Shown: piece by piece, positions 1 through 9,520 of the stretch
Layout: each line of letters opens with the position of its first letter
Numbering within the stretch: position 1 is the first letter of the stretch
Assembly: GCA_021300155.1 (NCBI GenBank)
Contig: JAJTID010000001.1
Span: forward strand, 62,001-126,000
Direction: 5' to 3'
DNA length: 64,000 bases
Source: Pirellula sp.
GTDB taxonomy: Bacteria; Planctomycetota; Planctomycetia; Pirellulales; Pirellulaceae
Position numbers and translations under genes: made by a program
The notes under the pieces: model-generated
What the model was told of the DNA's origin: nothing
The model's input: the letters and a program-made list of their open reading frames with translations, nothing else
Database searches by the model: none

Positions 1-757
1 CTGTCGGTCCCTTGAGGAGAAACTCGAAGTTCTGTTCACCATCCCATGGAGGCAATCCGCCGTCGACACCAACAATCTGTCGCATCTGAAGCAATCTCGG
101 TGCCAATTCAGTAGATATCTCAGGACGAATCGTATAGTCAATTGTGGAGTTTGTCTTTGTTTGCAAGTACTTCTCGATCGCAGTCGATGCAATTCGCTCC
201 GCTTGAGCAATCATGGCAGGAGTCAAGAATGCGGAAGTAAATCGATCATGATTCGCTTCATCACTTGTTTGAGCTTGTTTCGCGTTGCTCTTTGCCCCTT
301 CGGAACCACCCGTCGTTAAACCGTTCGACCAAGGATAGGAACCATTGTCGGGTGGAAATGTTGATAGCGGTGCGGCCATTACATTCGTCGCCGCTTTGTT
401 AGGTGATCGCACCACGCGACACTGCTGGCCCCCTTCCCATTTCAAACTATTAAGATTGATACCTCGTCGCTCGAGTGCAAGCTCAATGTCTTTGCGTGAC
501 CACAAGGCTGGTTTTCCAACTTGCGGCGATGGTGCGATAGTCAATGAACCAAGGTCGGCCGCCCATTTCGCTGTCCCACGAATCGTGGCAACATCTTTGA
601 GCTGCAGTAAATTAGAAGGACACTCCGCAGAAGCATTCAAGTGAATAACAACTTGCTCCACCCCAACTTTCGCTGTCACAGGTTGCGAATAAGCAATAGA
701 TCGTAACAAAAAGTAAGCTACAGCAGTTGCGATGTAAATCCAGTGGGATCTTATCAT
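1..757 (-). CDS. flgA: Flagellar P-ring assembly chaperone FlgA (3' part cut by window edge)
   Basis: Reading the minus strand from the ATG at 757 gives an open frame of about 252 codons that runs off the left edge. It begins with a signal peptide (MIRSHWIYIATAVAYFLL...) and continues into the CPSNLLQLKDVATIRG motif, which resembles the N-terminal part of FlgA, a periplasmic chaperone for P-ring assembly. The SAF domain expected near the C-terminus would lie outside the window. The start is 5 bases after the flgG stop, so the two genes are surely co-transcribed. The order flgF-like, flgG, flgA is the usual one, with flgH and flgI expected next. The call rests on this context plus the N-terminal motif. 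The middle of the protein, with a Ser/Asn/Gly-rich stretch, is less typical. Confidence 0.8.
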   Translation of the reverse strand, partial: MIRSHWIYIATAVAYFLLRSIAYSQPVTAKVGVEQVVIHLNASAECPSNLLQLKDVATIRGTAKWAADLGSLTIAPSPQVGKPALWSRKDIELALERRGINLNSLKWEGGQQCRVVRSPNKAATNVMAAPLSTFPPDNGSYPWSNGLTTGGSEGAKSNAKQAQTSDEANHDRFTSAFLTPAMIAQAERIASTAIEKYLQTKTNSTIDYTIRPEISTELAPRLLQMRQIVGVDGGLPPWDGEQNFEFLLKGPT

Positions 758-762
758 GTCGG

Positions 763-1566
763 TTACCGTCTCAGATTCGCAATTTGCTGAAGGATTTGGT
801 CTCCAGCTTGAATCGCTTGGGAATTCAATTCAAACCCTCGTTGTGTTGTGATCAAGTCGATAAGTTCGCGCACGGGTTCGACATTCGATTTTTCCAGCGA
901 ACCTTGGCGAATGATTCCTAGCCCATTCAGGCCTGGTGATCCTGGCTGAGGTTGACCGCTCGCGTCTGTAACCTGATAAAGGTTTTCACCCACTTTGAGC
1001 AGGCCGTCTGGATTGATGAAAGAACTCATTTGAATATCGCCAGCTTGCGTCATCTGAGTTTGTCCAACCTGTCGAACCATGACTTGGCCATTTGCATTGA
1101 TGACAACAGCCGTCGCATCTTGTGGAATAGATACTGGCGGATCAAGTAAGCGACCTGTCTGAGCGGATCCGATAACTAATTGTCCGTTGGCGTTAACATC
1201 GAGATTTCCGCTTCGGGTGTACTGCTGTGTTTGGGTAACTGGATCGAAAACCTGAAGGAATCCACGCCCTTCGATTGCGATATCCAAATCGCGACCCGTT
1301 TGTTCGATGGTTCCTTGGCTAAAGTCCTTCTGCGTACTTTGTACCCGCGTACCCAAACCGATTTCCACGCCGACCGGCGTAGGGTTTTGCTGCGAGTCTT
1401 GGATTCCCGGATAGACTTCAGCGCGATAAAGTAAATCCTCGAAATTTGCACGATCGCGTTTGAACGCGGTAGTGTTCATGTTCGCCAAGTTGTTCGCGAT
1501 CACATCCAGCTTGGTCTGCATTGCATCCATGCCGGTGGCTGCAGTGTAAAGTGTTTGCACGCTCAT
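763..1566 (-). CDS. flgG: Flagellar basal-body distal rod protein FlgG
   Basis: This 267-residue protein has the N-terminal rod motif (LYTAATGMDAMQTKLDVIAN, then NNLANMNTTAFK) and the C-terminal rod motif (NVEPVRELIDLITTQRGFE, then QAIQAGDQILQQI). These pack as coiled coils in the axial structure. Length matches FlgG, which builds the distal rod of the flagellar axis in the periplasm. The start follows an AAGG-type ribosome site. It sits between a FlgF-like gene upstream and flgA 5 bases downstream. The RGFELNSQAI wording and the length favour FlgG over FlgF. Confidence 0.95.
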   Translation of the reverse strand: MSVQTLYTAATGMDAMQTKLDVIANNLANMNTTAFKRDRANFEDLLYRAEVYPGIQDSQQNPTPVGVEIGLGTRVQSTQKDFSQGTIEQTGRDLDIAIEGRGFLQVFDPVTQTQQYTRSGNLDVNANGQLVIGSAQTGRLLDPPVSIPQDATAVVINANGQVMVRQVGQTQMTQAGDIQMSSFINPDGLLKVGENLYQVTDASGQPQPGSPGLNGLGIIRQGSLEKSNVEPVRELIDLITTQRGFELNSQAIQAGDQILQQIANLRR

Positions 1567-1633
1567 TTTTCTTTTACCTTAGCTAGTCGATGTGGATGGT
1601 TAGGATCGAAGAACACTCTGGAGCATCGATGAA

Positions 1634-2386
1634 TTACTCCTTGAGAAGCCGTCCGATAAGGTTTCCGTAAGCTTGGTCTTGGTGTTGAATCAGTCGTAGG
1701 TTGGATTCATAAGCCCGCGAGGCTTCAATCAGTTCCATCATCGCCATGGTGGGGTTGACGGCTGACTTCTCAAGGAACCCACTAACGACCGCTCGCTCGT
1801 TCGGCGGTACTGGCTGCACCTCAGCCAATGGCTTGAAGAGATTATCTCCTGCCCGTGATAGGTCCCCAAGATTCTCAGGACGAACTGCCATTAGATTGAT
1901 CGCGGCTCCATTCTGTCGAATAGTCCCGTCGTCATTCACTTCATAACGATTCGTTGGATCGATTTGAATCGGATTTCCGTCGGCGCTGAGAACATAGTCG
2001 CCATTGGTAGTGGTCAGTTGGCCAGCAGAGTTGAAGACAAACCCACCTGCTCTTGTAAGAAATTGCTCTTCACCCCGTTGAACGACGAAGAAGCTGTTCT
2101 TGTCATGCATCGCAAAATCAGTCTTGGTGCCAGTTCGTTCCATCGGCCCGTGCTCGAAGGAAGTCATGGTTGGCTGGATCTTTACTCCACCACCGATGTC
2201 AGCAAGCGTACCAGAATTGGCTGAGACCTCACCATCTTCGATGGCTTTGTTGTGACGGCTTTGCAAAACAGAAAATGTCTGCTTGAATCCTGGCGTATTG
2301 ATGTTCGCCAAGTTGTTGCTCAAAACCTCTAGACGATGGTTTTGTACATGCGCTCCCGCAGCAGATAAGTAGATTCCATATGGCAT
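1634..2386 (-). CDS. flgF: Flagellar basal-body rod protein, FlgF-like
   Basis: The protein has 250 residues and the flagellar rod/hook family layout. The N-terminal motif is GIYLSAAGAHVQNHRLEVLS followed by NNLANINTPGFKQ. The C-terminal motif is FLEKSAVNPTMAMMELIEA followed by SRAYESNLRLIQHQD. It is paralogous to the FlgG encoded 67 bases downstream. Its place directly before flgG and its slightly shorter length suggest the proximal rod protein FlgF. FlgF and FlgG are hard to separate by eye, so the symbol is an inference from order. Confidence 0.85.
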   Translation of the reverse strand: MPYGIYLSAAGAHVQNHRLEVLSNNLANINTPGFKQTFSVLQSRHNKAIEDGEVSANSGTLADIGGGVKIQPTMTSFEHGPMERTGTKTDFAMHDKNSFFVVQRGEEQFLTRAGGFVFNSAGQLTTTNGDYVLSADGNPIQIDPTNRYEVNDDGTIRQNGAAINLMAVRPENLGDLSRAGDNLFKPLAEVQPVPPNERAVVSGFLEKSAVNPTMAMMELIEASRAYESNLRLIQHQDQAYGNLIGRLLKE

Positions 2387-2556
2387 ATTCCGTTCCTCAC
2401 AGCCAGGACTTTAGCGGCTGCGAATCTACAAAGAAACAGCAATATGGTTCGCTTTATGAAGAATTCCAGAAGGCATGGGGGAAGTTCTTTCTCCCAGCTT
2501 GCCAATCTTCCCAAACTTATACCTTTAGACTTAGCGACTTCACTCGCCATTCCAAA

Positions 2557-2745
2557 CTATGCGCGGACATCGATACCGCGTGATGGGGGTTTCGGAACTG
2601 AGTCTAGCAATTTGAGAACTGCGTCGCCCTGTTGCTTCGAAACACTCTGCTGTTTCGCAAGAACTGCTGTGGCGATGGCTTGGTCTGTTTCGGCGGACTT
2701 TTTGACAACGTCTAGTGCTTGCGAAACGGCTGGGGAGATTTTCAT
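2557..2745 (-). CDS. Small YjfB-like putative motility protein
   Basis: This 62-residue protein starts after a clear GAGGA ribosome site. Its layout matches the YjfB 'putative motility protein' family as I remember it: a short helical N-terminus, a Lys/Gln-rich helix (LAKQQSVSKQQGDAVLKLL) and a C-terminal Gly-Ile-Asp (RGIDVRA). Function in that family is not established. The gene lies 170 bases upstream of the flagellar rod genes on the same strand, which supports a motility link. The call is by pattern and context only. Confidence 0.7.
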   Translation of the reverse strand: MKISPAVSQALDVVKKSAETDQAIATAVLAKQQSVSKQQGDAVLKLLDSVPKPPSRGIDVRA

Positions 2746-2796
2746 TTCTTGATTCCTCGTTGGAAAAACCTAGGGCCTCTGGGATAGTATGTCGTA

Positions 2797-4977
2797 CTAG
2801 AATGCACGCTGCGCCGAGGCAAGCTGCGTGGAGCGAGAATTTGGCTCATGTTCGCATGTTACAATGAGATCCATCGATACACTCCATCGACCTTCGGAGT
2901 CGCCGACGACCTTCCAATGGGGCATGACACACACCGACTGGTGAACTAATTCGAATCCACTTTCGCTTTGGCTTACGGTGCAAACAGGAAAACACCAGAT
3001 TCCAGAGGGTCGGTTGAATGTCAACTGCACATTCGCTCCTAGCCATTGATCTATCAACCCTAGATAGTCTGTCGATTCTAGATTCAAGGTTGATCCTAAA
3101 TGCCCCATCCGTTCAGCTCTCGAATCATAAAAGAATCGATCGTCCGCGCCGGAAGGCATGCCAGCAAAATTGAATTCGACACCTAGGTGGAATGGCTTGC
3201 CCGGTGGTAATCCTTCGATCAAATAGGTTACTTCCAGTGCGCCGCTACCAGCGAATAGTGTTATCCCCTTGGTGATGCTGAGCGGAATGCCCCAAGCATT
3301 CCCTTCCCGACGCATTTGCACTTGTATCTTGCCAGGAGCTCGCCGAAGCTTTGCATCGAATGGTAGTTCGGCAAAATCTCCGCGCTCCATCGCGAGTCCA
3401 TTCTGAACTTCGTGGACAGAGACATCTTCGTCAAAGAAGTGATCGATGAGGGACTTGCGATTGTACCGATCGTACTGAAGTTGATTCTCTAGTCCCTGTT
3501 GCTTGAATACAACACGATCGTGAATGCTCGCGGCGTTGGAGGAGTTCTCGCTGGATCCTGCACGTACCTTACTATGATACGCTTCTGGCCGACGTTGAAT
3601 GGTCGCAAGTAGATTGTGTTCGATTCCACGGACATCCAACTCGTAAAGCATACCCCCTTTGGAAGGGGCGAAGTAAGAAATGAGTTGATCGTTCGCGAGC
3701 CGAATCTCTGGGAATAGATCTTTGTTGTAGTCTTCTGTGGTAACATCAACCCACTCGTCCACTTTGCCTGACATCTTATCCAGCAAGTTGTCAGCAGCGA
3801 TCAACTCTCGATAGGTGGCGTTTCTAAGGTGAGGCAAATAGATTCCACCGAACGCACCGTGCCAGTAAGGACAGTTGCATTGAGCTCGATATAGGTGGTC
3901 TTCTGCAAGTGGCAACAGAGACTTATCGTGATTGCTTCTCTTGGCAAACTCCAGACGTCGACTCACGTCGAGCATGCGACAATACATCTCGTGAGCTTCG
4001 CTGTACTTAACTCGAAAATTCCTCCAATTGCCTCCTCGTACAAAGGGACTGATCTGAGGCCAACGCGAGTCGTTCTGCAGCTCGTGTACGATGGAGTCGT
4101 ATTGTACCTGACGCTCAACAGGCAACGCCCATTCCGTCATTTCGCGATACGAACAATCAGGAAGATAGACCCGTCCCGCGGGTGGTGTTTCTGTAATCAC
4201 TTCTGCTGGAGTCGTGGTTTTCAGCCAATCGCGATTGATCGTTAGTAAGTCAAAAAACTGCTTTAACCACCCTCGTTCGTACACGTGTGCTTTCGTGTCT
4301 GGCCATGTACCGAACTTCTCGCCATCATCTCCAAAAACTAAAACCGCTCCGGGAGATCGTTCTGCGATGTCGCGACAATATTGGATGGCATCGATCGCCG
4401 GCGCAAATGGTAGCAAGTAGCGTAGCCTCTCGCTTCCAGGAAAGACACGCAATACTTGCCCGTCATCTTCCGTAAGGAAATAGTTTGTCAGTTGCTCGTC
4501 TGCGCACCCTGCCGCGCGAAAGTGATAATCGTCGAGAATTGTGTATTGCATCCCAGCAGGTACCAAATCACGAACCAACTGCATTTCCCAAACTCGTTCA
4601 GGCATCCACATGCCTGACACAGCAGTGTTGAAACGATTCTGAAGCCATCGCGTGTACTTTGTGATTTGACCGATGCGGTCCCGACTGGGCAGCATTGTCA
4701 AAATGGGCTCATAAAAGGGGCCACCAACAATCTCAATCCGCCCCGCACCGACAAGCTCCTTCACCCGGTTCAAGTATTCCGGATGACGCTCGGCCAGCCA
4801 TAACATCAATGGTCCAGACGTATGCAATGCTACCTTCAAATGCTCGTAGGATTCAAACACATCGAGAAAGGGTAGATAGCTATCCTGATATGCTTGCTCA
4901 ATAACCCCATCGAAGTTGCCAATCGGCTGGTGGTTGTGGAGCACGATACACAATCGAACTTCGTTCTTCATTTTCAA
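2797..4977 (-). CDS. Glycoside hydrolase family 57 alpha-amylase / 4-alpha-glucanotransferase
   Basis: The protein has 726 residues, the usual length for GH57 enzymes of the Thermococcus litoralis glucanotransferase type. The catalytic barrel begins with LCIVLHNHQPIGNF. The nucleophile lies in WMPERVWE (Glu127) and the acid in VFGDDGEKFGTWP (Asp217 or Asp218). The second half matches the alpha-helical and beta-sandwich domains (DUF1925/DUF1926) of this subfamily. It would cleave or transfer alpha-1,4-glucan chains, probably in cytoplasmic glycogen turnover, since no signal peptide is visible. It follows no obvious partner; the flagellar genes lie downstream on the same strand. Amylase and transferase activity cannot be told apart from sequence. 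Confidence 0.93.
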   Translation of the reverse strand: MKMKNEVRLCIVLHNHQPIGNFDGVIEQAYQDSYLPFLDVFESYEHLKVALHTSGPLMLWLAERHPEYLNRVKELVGAGRIEIVGGPFYEPILTMLPSRDRIGQITKYTRWLQNRFNTAVSGMWMPERVWEMQLVRDLVPAGMQYTILDDYHFRAAGCADEQLTNYFLTEDDGQVLRVFPGSERLRYLLPFAPAIDAIQYCRDIAERSPGAVLVFGDDGEKFGTWPDTKAHVYERGWLKQFFDLLTINRDWLKTTTPAEVITETPPAGRVYLPDCSYREMTEWALPVERQVQYDSIVHELQNDSRWPQISPFVRGGNWRNFRVKYSEAHEMYCRMLDVSRRLEFAKRSNHDKSLLPLAEDHLYRAQCNCPYWHGAFGGIYLPHLRNATYRELIAADNLLDKMSGKVDEWVDVTTEDYNKDLFPEIRLANDQLISYFAPSKGGMLYELDVRGIEHNLLATIQRRPEAYHSKVRAGSSENSSNAASIHDRVVFKQQGLENQLQYDRYNRKSLIDHFFDEDVSVHEVQNGLAMERGDFAELPFDAKLRRAPGKIQVQMRREGNAWGIPLSITKGITLFAGSGALEVTYLIEGLPPGKPFHLGVEFNFAGMPSGADDRFFYDSRAERMGHLGSTLNLESTDYLGLIDQWLGANVQLTFNRPSGIWCFPVCTVSQSESGFELVHQSVCVMPHWKVVGDSEGRWSVSMDLIVTCEHEPNSRSTQLASAQRAF

Positions 4978-5164
4978 TATCTCAGGACGAATGGATCAGG
5001 ATTCGACTTCGGATTTTGCGGAGCAATCCGAATTTGCTAGCGAAACGGACAGACGCCGTTGAGTCTGCGTAGTGGTCCGTCACGGAGTATTCGGCAAATC
5101 CGTGCGCCTGCATTAAAGAACCTTGGATAAGCGTTAACATCCGATCGGTCTCCTGGCCTGGAGG

Positions 5165-6532
5165 ATGACCTACAGTTTGACTGTGCTATCGCTTTCCTTT
5201 GCGGCCAACAACATGAATCGAATCACCAAAGTTATTCTGCTTTTTATTCTATTGGTGCCAGGTTTCCTTTACGGCATCGACAAACATCAAAGACAACTCG
5301 GCCAAGATTTCACCGTCGCGATTGTCGGCTTGATTCTGGGTTGGAATACACCGCATAGCAGCCAAATGGAACAGACCGGTCTCGATGTAGATTCGACATC
5401 AGAGCAGCTTGGTCCATCGAAAGAGAATAATAATGTAGAAGTGCTGATTGCCAAAGTGGACCATCAGTCCACTCTAGACGCGACGAGAGAGCGTGACGGG
5501 GGTAAAAAGGAGAATGAGATCTCCTGGCAATCCAGGCGTCCTCCGTTTTTGAAAATGGATACAACGAACGGCACGCTGTTTGGTATTCCGGTCGCTCAAT
5601 TCTCGGATGAATCATGGTTGATGAGAAATGACGGAGCTATCCAAAGAGTATCGCGAGACCATATCCTAAAGGAAACAATCACTTCCGTTCCGTTTGAGCC
5701 AATATCCCTACAGAGTCTGGTTGTTGAACTGCGCAAAGAGTTTGGCGCAGGGTTCCAAGTTAGGGCCGAACAACCTTATGTCTTTGTGACGCAATCCAAG
5801 AACGCAAGCCAATGGGTCGAGCGGTTTCGAAACCTCAATGCATCGCTCAAGCAGTACTCTCGAAAGTATGGTCTGAACTGTACCACTCTCGATTTCCCCT
5901 TGATCGCCATCGTTTTGGGAAGCGAGTCTGAGTTCCGACACTACGCGCAGGCGCAAGAAGCAAATATCCCACCGAATTGCGGTGGGTTTTACTCGCAGCG
6001 TGACAACAGAATCGTCCTATTTGAAGATGCAAAAATAGTCAGTCGCCAAGAAGTACAAGACACGATCTGCCACGAAGCTATCCATCAGCTTGCATTCAAC
6101 ATGGGGTTGCACAAGCGATGTTCGGGGACTCCGGTGTGGCTCGCGGAGGGGTTTGCTACGATCTTTGAAGCGCCAGCTTATTCGTCCCCAAACTCGGAGG
6201 GTCGATCACGATGGCCAGCGTCTCGAAAAGCAACATGTATAGCTCTTCTCGAAAACCATGCGAATCTGTATCGACTGGTTGATTCTCTTCTTCGAAATGA
6301 TAACGTTTTCAAAAACGAGCCTGATTTAGCATATGCCGTTTCATGGGGAATCGCACATCATCTTTCTACAAACAGCCCCCGAGAGTTTGCGGATTATCTC
6401 CATCAAATTGGACAACTCCCCTCACTCGTAGATTTCCCCGCAGAGGATCGCTGGGCGCATTTTCGAAGCACCTTCAAAGTAGAAATGCCGCAACTTATTC
6501 GACAATTGAAAAGCCACCTTCGGTCTTTGTAG
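5165..6532 (+). CDS. DUF1570-type secreted HEXXH metallopeptidase-like protein
   Basis: This 455-residue protein has a zinc-peptidase motif, CHEAIHQLAFN (His303, Glu304, His307), followed by TPVWLAEGFATIFEAP, whose Glu could be the third ligand. This is the DUF1570 pattern frequent in planctomycetes. A hydrophobic N-terminal segment (KVILLFILLVPGFLYG) indicates export or anchoring. Two starts are possible: ATG 5165, with a GGAGG almost touching it, and ATG 5213 (Met17), directly before the signal-like segment. I keep the longer one but think Met17 is at least as likely. Substrate is unknown. The central region (about 60-170) looks disordered or family-specific. Confidence 0.8.
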   Translation: MTYSLTVLSLSFAANNMNRITKVILLFILLVPGFLYGIDKHQRQLGQDFTVAIVGLILGWNTPHSSQMEQTGLDVDSTSEQLGPSKENNNVEVLIAKVDHQSTLDATRERDGGKKENEISWQSRRPPFLKMDTTNGTLFGIPVAQFSDESWLMRNDGAIQRVSRDHILKETITSVPFEPISLQSLVVELRKEFGAGFQVRAEQPYVFVTQSKNASQWVERFRNLNASLKQYSRKYGLNCTTLDFPLIAIVLGSESEFRHYAQAQEANIPPNCGGFYSQRDNRIVLFEDAKIVSRQEVQDTICHEAIHQLAFNMGLHKRCSGTPVWLAEGFATIFEAPAYSSPNSEGRSRWPASRKATCIALLENHANLYRLVDSLLRNDNVFKNEPDLAYAVSWGIAHHLSTNSPREFADYLHQIGQLPSLVDFPAEDRWAHFRSTFKVEMPQLIRQLKSHLRSL

Positions 6533-6618
6533 AGAGACGCACGCCGTCAGAGATCGTTGCCTACTAGCATTTGCGGACTGTGAGTTGATAATGTACAAAC
6601 GCCAAATCTCTCTCAAGT

Positions 6619-7692
6619 ATGTCAGGCAATCGTATGGTTCGTGTTTCTTTATCTAACGTATGTATCCCTTTGGCGTCGGCCTTTTTATGTTTACTTTCTG
6701 CGTCGACCGAAGCGCAAGAAACCTATCGCGAGAACCCTGGCAAAGAAGGTAACGGCAAATGGACCATCGGTCCGGAATACAAGATCGACCCAGACTTAAC
6801 AGATCTTGGCAATCCAAAGGGAAAGCAGTTCGAGTTCTCCCTACCATTGGCAGCGAGTAAGATTTTTCGTGGCGACGACAAGACATTGGATAGTCGCAAA
6901 GAGGTTCGCAAAGAACGCAAAATTACAGTTTATATACCTGCGTCGTATCAGGATGGAACCGAGGCCCCGTTTCTAGTGATGCATGATGGTCCCAGCAATC
7001 TCAAATTAGTTCGCAACGCGCTGGACAATTTAACTATCTCGAAGAACCCTGCTCGCAAACTACCAGTCTTCATTGCGATCGCTGTAGAGAACGGTGGGAA
7101 TGATGGAAAGGGAAGTCAACGTGGCCTCGAATATGACACCATGTCTGATCGCTTAGCTCGCTTTATCAACGATGAAGTGCTGGCTGCCGTCTCGGCCAAT
7201 ACTGAAATCAAAAAGGCCTTTCCAAATCTTCGTTTGACCGACAATCCATGGGGCCGAGGGGCTATGGGATGTAGCTCAGGTGGAGCCGCAACCCTGAGTA
7301 TGGGCTGGTTTCGACCTGACCTATTCCGAAGACTAGTAACCTATTCTGGAACATTCGTGGATCAGCAGGATGACGATGCTCCAGAAGAGTTGGACTACCC
7401 GCTCGGTGCCTGGGAATACCATTCCAGCATGAAGCTCATCGAGTCGACAGAGAAGAAGCCGCTCAGAATCTTCACTCACGTTTCCGAGAATGACCTGAGA
7501 GCCAAAGATCCAGAAGAAACATATCATAACTGGGTTATGGCAAATGATCGCACGGCTGCAGCATTGGAAGCTAAAGGGTATGATTATCGCTATGTCTATT
7601 CGCGAGGAACAAAGCATTGCGACAAGCTGGTTTTCGAGCATACCCTTGCGGATACGCTCGTTTGGATGTGGAGAGGTTATCAGCCCGAATAG
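6619..7692 (+). CDS. Secreted alpha/beta-hydrolase esterase (enterochelin-esterase-like fold)
   Basis: This 357-residue protein has a signal peptide ending near STEAQ. The putative esterase fold (PF00756 type) includes KITVYIPASYQDGTEAPFLV, MHDGPSN, a nucleophile elbow MGCSSGGAATLSMGW and a late His in RGTKHCDKLVF. It is clearly related to the N-terminal half of the minus-strand gene at 24746-26563, sharing the 'LARFINDEVL ... TDNPWGRGAMGCSSGG' architecture. Planctomycete copies are usually annotated as esterases or gluconolactonases, and the real substrate is unknown. Met6 (6634) is an alternative start. It converges with the next gene, leaving about 55 bases between the stops. Confidence 0.85.
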   Translation: MSGNRMVRVSLSNVCIPLASAFLCLLSASTEAQETYRENPGKEGNGKWTIGPEYKIDPDLTDLGNPKGKQFEFSLPLAASKIFRGDDKTLDSRKEVRKERKITVYIPASYQDGTEAPFLVMHDGPSNLKLVRNALDNLTISKNPARKLPVFIAIAVENGGNDGKGSQRGLEYDTMSDRLARFINDEVLAAVSANTEIKKAFPNLRLTDNPWGRGAMGCSSGGAATLSMGWFRPDLFRRLVTYSGTFVDQQDDDAPEELDYPLGAWEYHSSMKLIESTEKKPLRIFTHVSENDLRAKDPEETYHNWVMANDRTAAALEAKGYDYRYVYSRGTKHCDKLVFEHTLADTLVWMWRGYQPE

Positions 7693-7746
7693 CAACGCGA
7701 ATACTTCCACCTTGCTGGCAATCTGACGAAACAGTCAACGTTCTGG

Positions 7747-8508
7747 CTATCGTTTCGGTTGGCGAATGAAGAGAGGCGTCCGGTCCATTGGAGGTTGCGC
7801 AGGAGACGGGGAAATAGGCTCTTCAGGAAGTCGATTGCTCCTCTCCGCTTCATTTTCTTGAGTACGAATCTTCGAACTGGCGAAGTGCTGTTGGCCAGAA
7901 TTCAACAGCGAGGGAATGGCAGATGGCTGCGCGATTTGGCTTTCGGCCGGCTGTTGACGGAAAGTGGTATCTGGCCACGGTGCCGAAAGCGACTCTGCTG
8001 TTTTCGTATTGGAACTACTATTCGAAACCGCAAAAGGCGCATCGCCGACAGACTCTACCCATGGTTGAAGCATCGTCTGCATCGAGCGAACTTCTGTCGA
8101 TAGCTCTGGAACGGTAGGTGGCGGTTCCAACGACAGAATATCAGACAAAGACGATGTCTGCATGGGGACTGGGAGCAAACCATGTTTTCTGTTGCCCACC
8201 CAGTTGACGTTCATCTCGCTGGTAGAGGGAGAAACCGCAACCTCCGTGTCCAACAACTCATCCAGGCTCGGTCGAATCAACGAAGCATCACTCAACGGGG
8301 TTTCAATCCAGGTATTCCCAGCTGACGCATTGTGATCCCAGTTCGAATAGGCCGCACGACCAGCCTCGGGCGGCAAAGGCTTGTACCAGTACCAGGCACT
8401 GAACCCACCTGCTGCGAGAATCAACCAACCCAGGACTCGGGGGCGCTGGACTGAATTGCCGGATACAGAATTGCCAGAACTTGAATGCTGAGTTTGTTTT
8501 TTACTCAT
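7747..8508 (-). CDS. Single-pass membrane protein of unknown function
   Basis: I do not recognise this 253-residue protein. It has a polar Ser/Gln/Asn-rich N-terminus, one transmembrane segment at about residues 25-42 (VLGWLILAAGGFSAWYWY), and then a long Ser/Pro/Thr-rich tail with little predicted structure, ending in RTPLFIRQPKR. This is the layout of an inner-membrane anchor with a periplasmic linker. It is the last gene of a minus-strand set after a secreted helical protein (9517-10623) and an ExbB/TolQ-like channel (8648-9520), 139 bases downstream of the latter. It is not an ExbD/TolR: it lacks the short N-terminal tail with a membrane Asp and the compact periplasmic domain. Confidence 0.6.
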   Translation of the reverse strand: MSKKQTQHSSSGNSVSGNSVQRPRVLGWLILAAGGFSAWYWYKPLPPEAGRAAYSNWDHNASAGNTWIETPLSDASLIRPSLDELLDTEVAVSPSTSEMNVNWVGNRKHGLLPVPMQTSSLSDILSLEPPPTVPELSTEVRSMQTMLQPWVESVGDAPFAVSNSSSNTKTAESLSAPWPDTTFRQQPAESQIAQPSAIPSLLNSGQQHFASSKIRTQENEAERSNRLPEEPISPSPAQPPMDRTPLFIRQPKR

Positions 8509-8647
8509 AATGCGATGGATGGCAAAAAGGTTACGCTACATCCATGCAGCCAAGACACTATTTCACACGCTCGTCATCGACTTGAGCCCATCGCAACTTG
8601 AAAAAAACGGTAGAGGTGCGGTCGTAACGCATATTCCGAAAAGAATA

Positions 8648-9520
8648 CTAACTTCGTGGTGGAGCGACCGGCCTGACAGCCGCGCCCGGTATTCGACGTC
8701 GAACCGATGAAAAAACATGTTGCGCGGAATACGCAAGCTCTGAGATCAACTCATCGATCCTGTTGCGAAGTACAGCAAAGGCTCCCAATGCGGGGATTGC
8801 GATCAACAATCCAGCGACTGTCGTAACCAAGGCTGAATAAATGCCTCCAGCTAGTTGTCCTGCCCCCGCAGCCCCCGAAGACACGGCCACCTCTCGGAAA
8901 GCCAAGATCATCCCGCTCACCGTCCCTAACAATCCGAGCATAGGTGCGAGATTTCCGATCACCGACAGATACTCGAGTTTCCGATACAGTCGTGCGGCCT
9001 GTTCCGCCGTGGAGTCTTCCAGTGCCTTCTCCACCGCTGGCCATCCAAACTCAATCTCCGAAATGCCGCTAGCCAGCACAAACGATAATGGGCAGGGGCG
9101 ATCTCGGCACAGCTGGTCTGCTTCCTTCAGTTTTCCCTGCGTTAGAAGTTGCTTCACGCCCTCCACAAGATCGGAGGGAAGCAAATCCTTTTTGCGCAAC
9201 CCCATAGCTTGATCAAAGACTAGATAAACTGCAACGACCGACAACGCGATCAAGGTAACCATGATCAAAATCCCCAGGATCCCGCCACTGAACACGATCT
9301 CTAAGATGGAGTCTTCGGTCGGACTAGGCTTTTGCGGCGCAATCGAAGGAGCAACTGCCGCCCCACCGGCTGCGTTCTGAGTTCCTTGTGCAAAACTCAT
9401 GCGTTTCGATACCACAAGACATGCAATGAATACGCACATCACCGCGAGGTATGAGGCAAGGCGAACGCGATTCGTCCACACACGGATTCGATGATTCTGT
9501 TGGCTAGTCGATGAGATCAA
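8648..9520 (-). CDS. MotA/TolQ/ExbB-family proton channel protein
   Basis: The protein has 290 residues. A first hydrophobic segment (22-38), probably a signal peptide or anchor, is followed by an Ala/Pro linker. The ExbB core then has membrane segments at about 78-102, 185-208 and 228-251, and the hallmark NLAPMLGLLGTVSGMILAF and GGIYSALVTTVAGLLIAIP. Such proteins form the channel that turns proton flow into mechanical work on a periplasmic partner. The ATG overlaps the stop of the upstream gene by four bases, indicating translational coupling. Unusually, no ExbD/TolR gene follows. The extra N-terminal segment is common in planctomycete members. Confidence 0.9.
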   Translation of the reverse strand: MISSTSQQNHRIRVWTNRVRLASYLAVMCVFIACLVVSKRMSFAQGTQNAAGGAAVAPSIAPQKPSPTEDSILEIVFSGGILGILIMVTLIALSVVAVYLVFDQAMGLRKKDLLPSDLVEGVKQLLTQGKLKEADQLCRDRPCPLSFVLASGISEIEFGWPAVEKALEDSTAEQAARLYRKLEYLSVIGNLAPMLGLLGTVSGMILAFREVAVSSGAAGAGQLAGGIYSALVTTVAGLLIAIPALGAFAVLRNRIDELISELAYSAQHVFSSVRRRIPGAAVRPVAPPRS

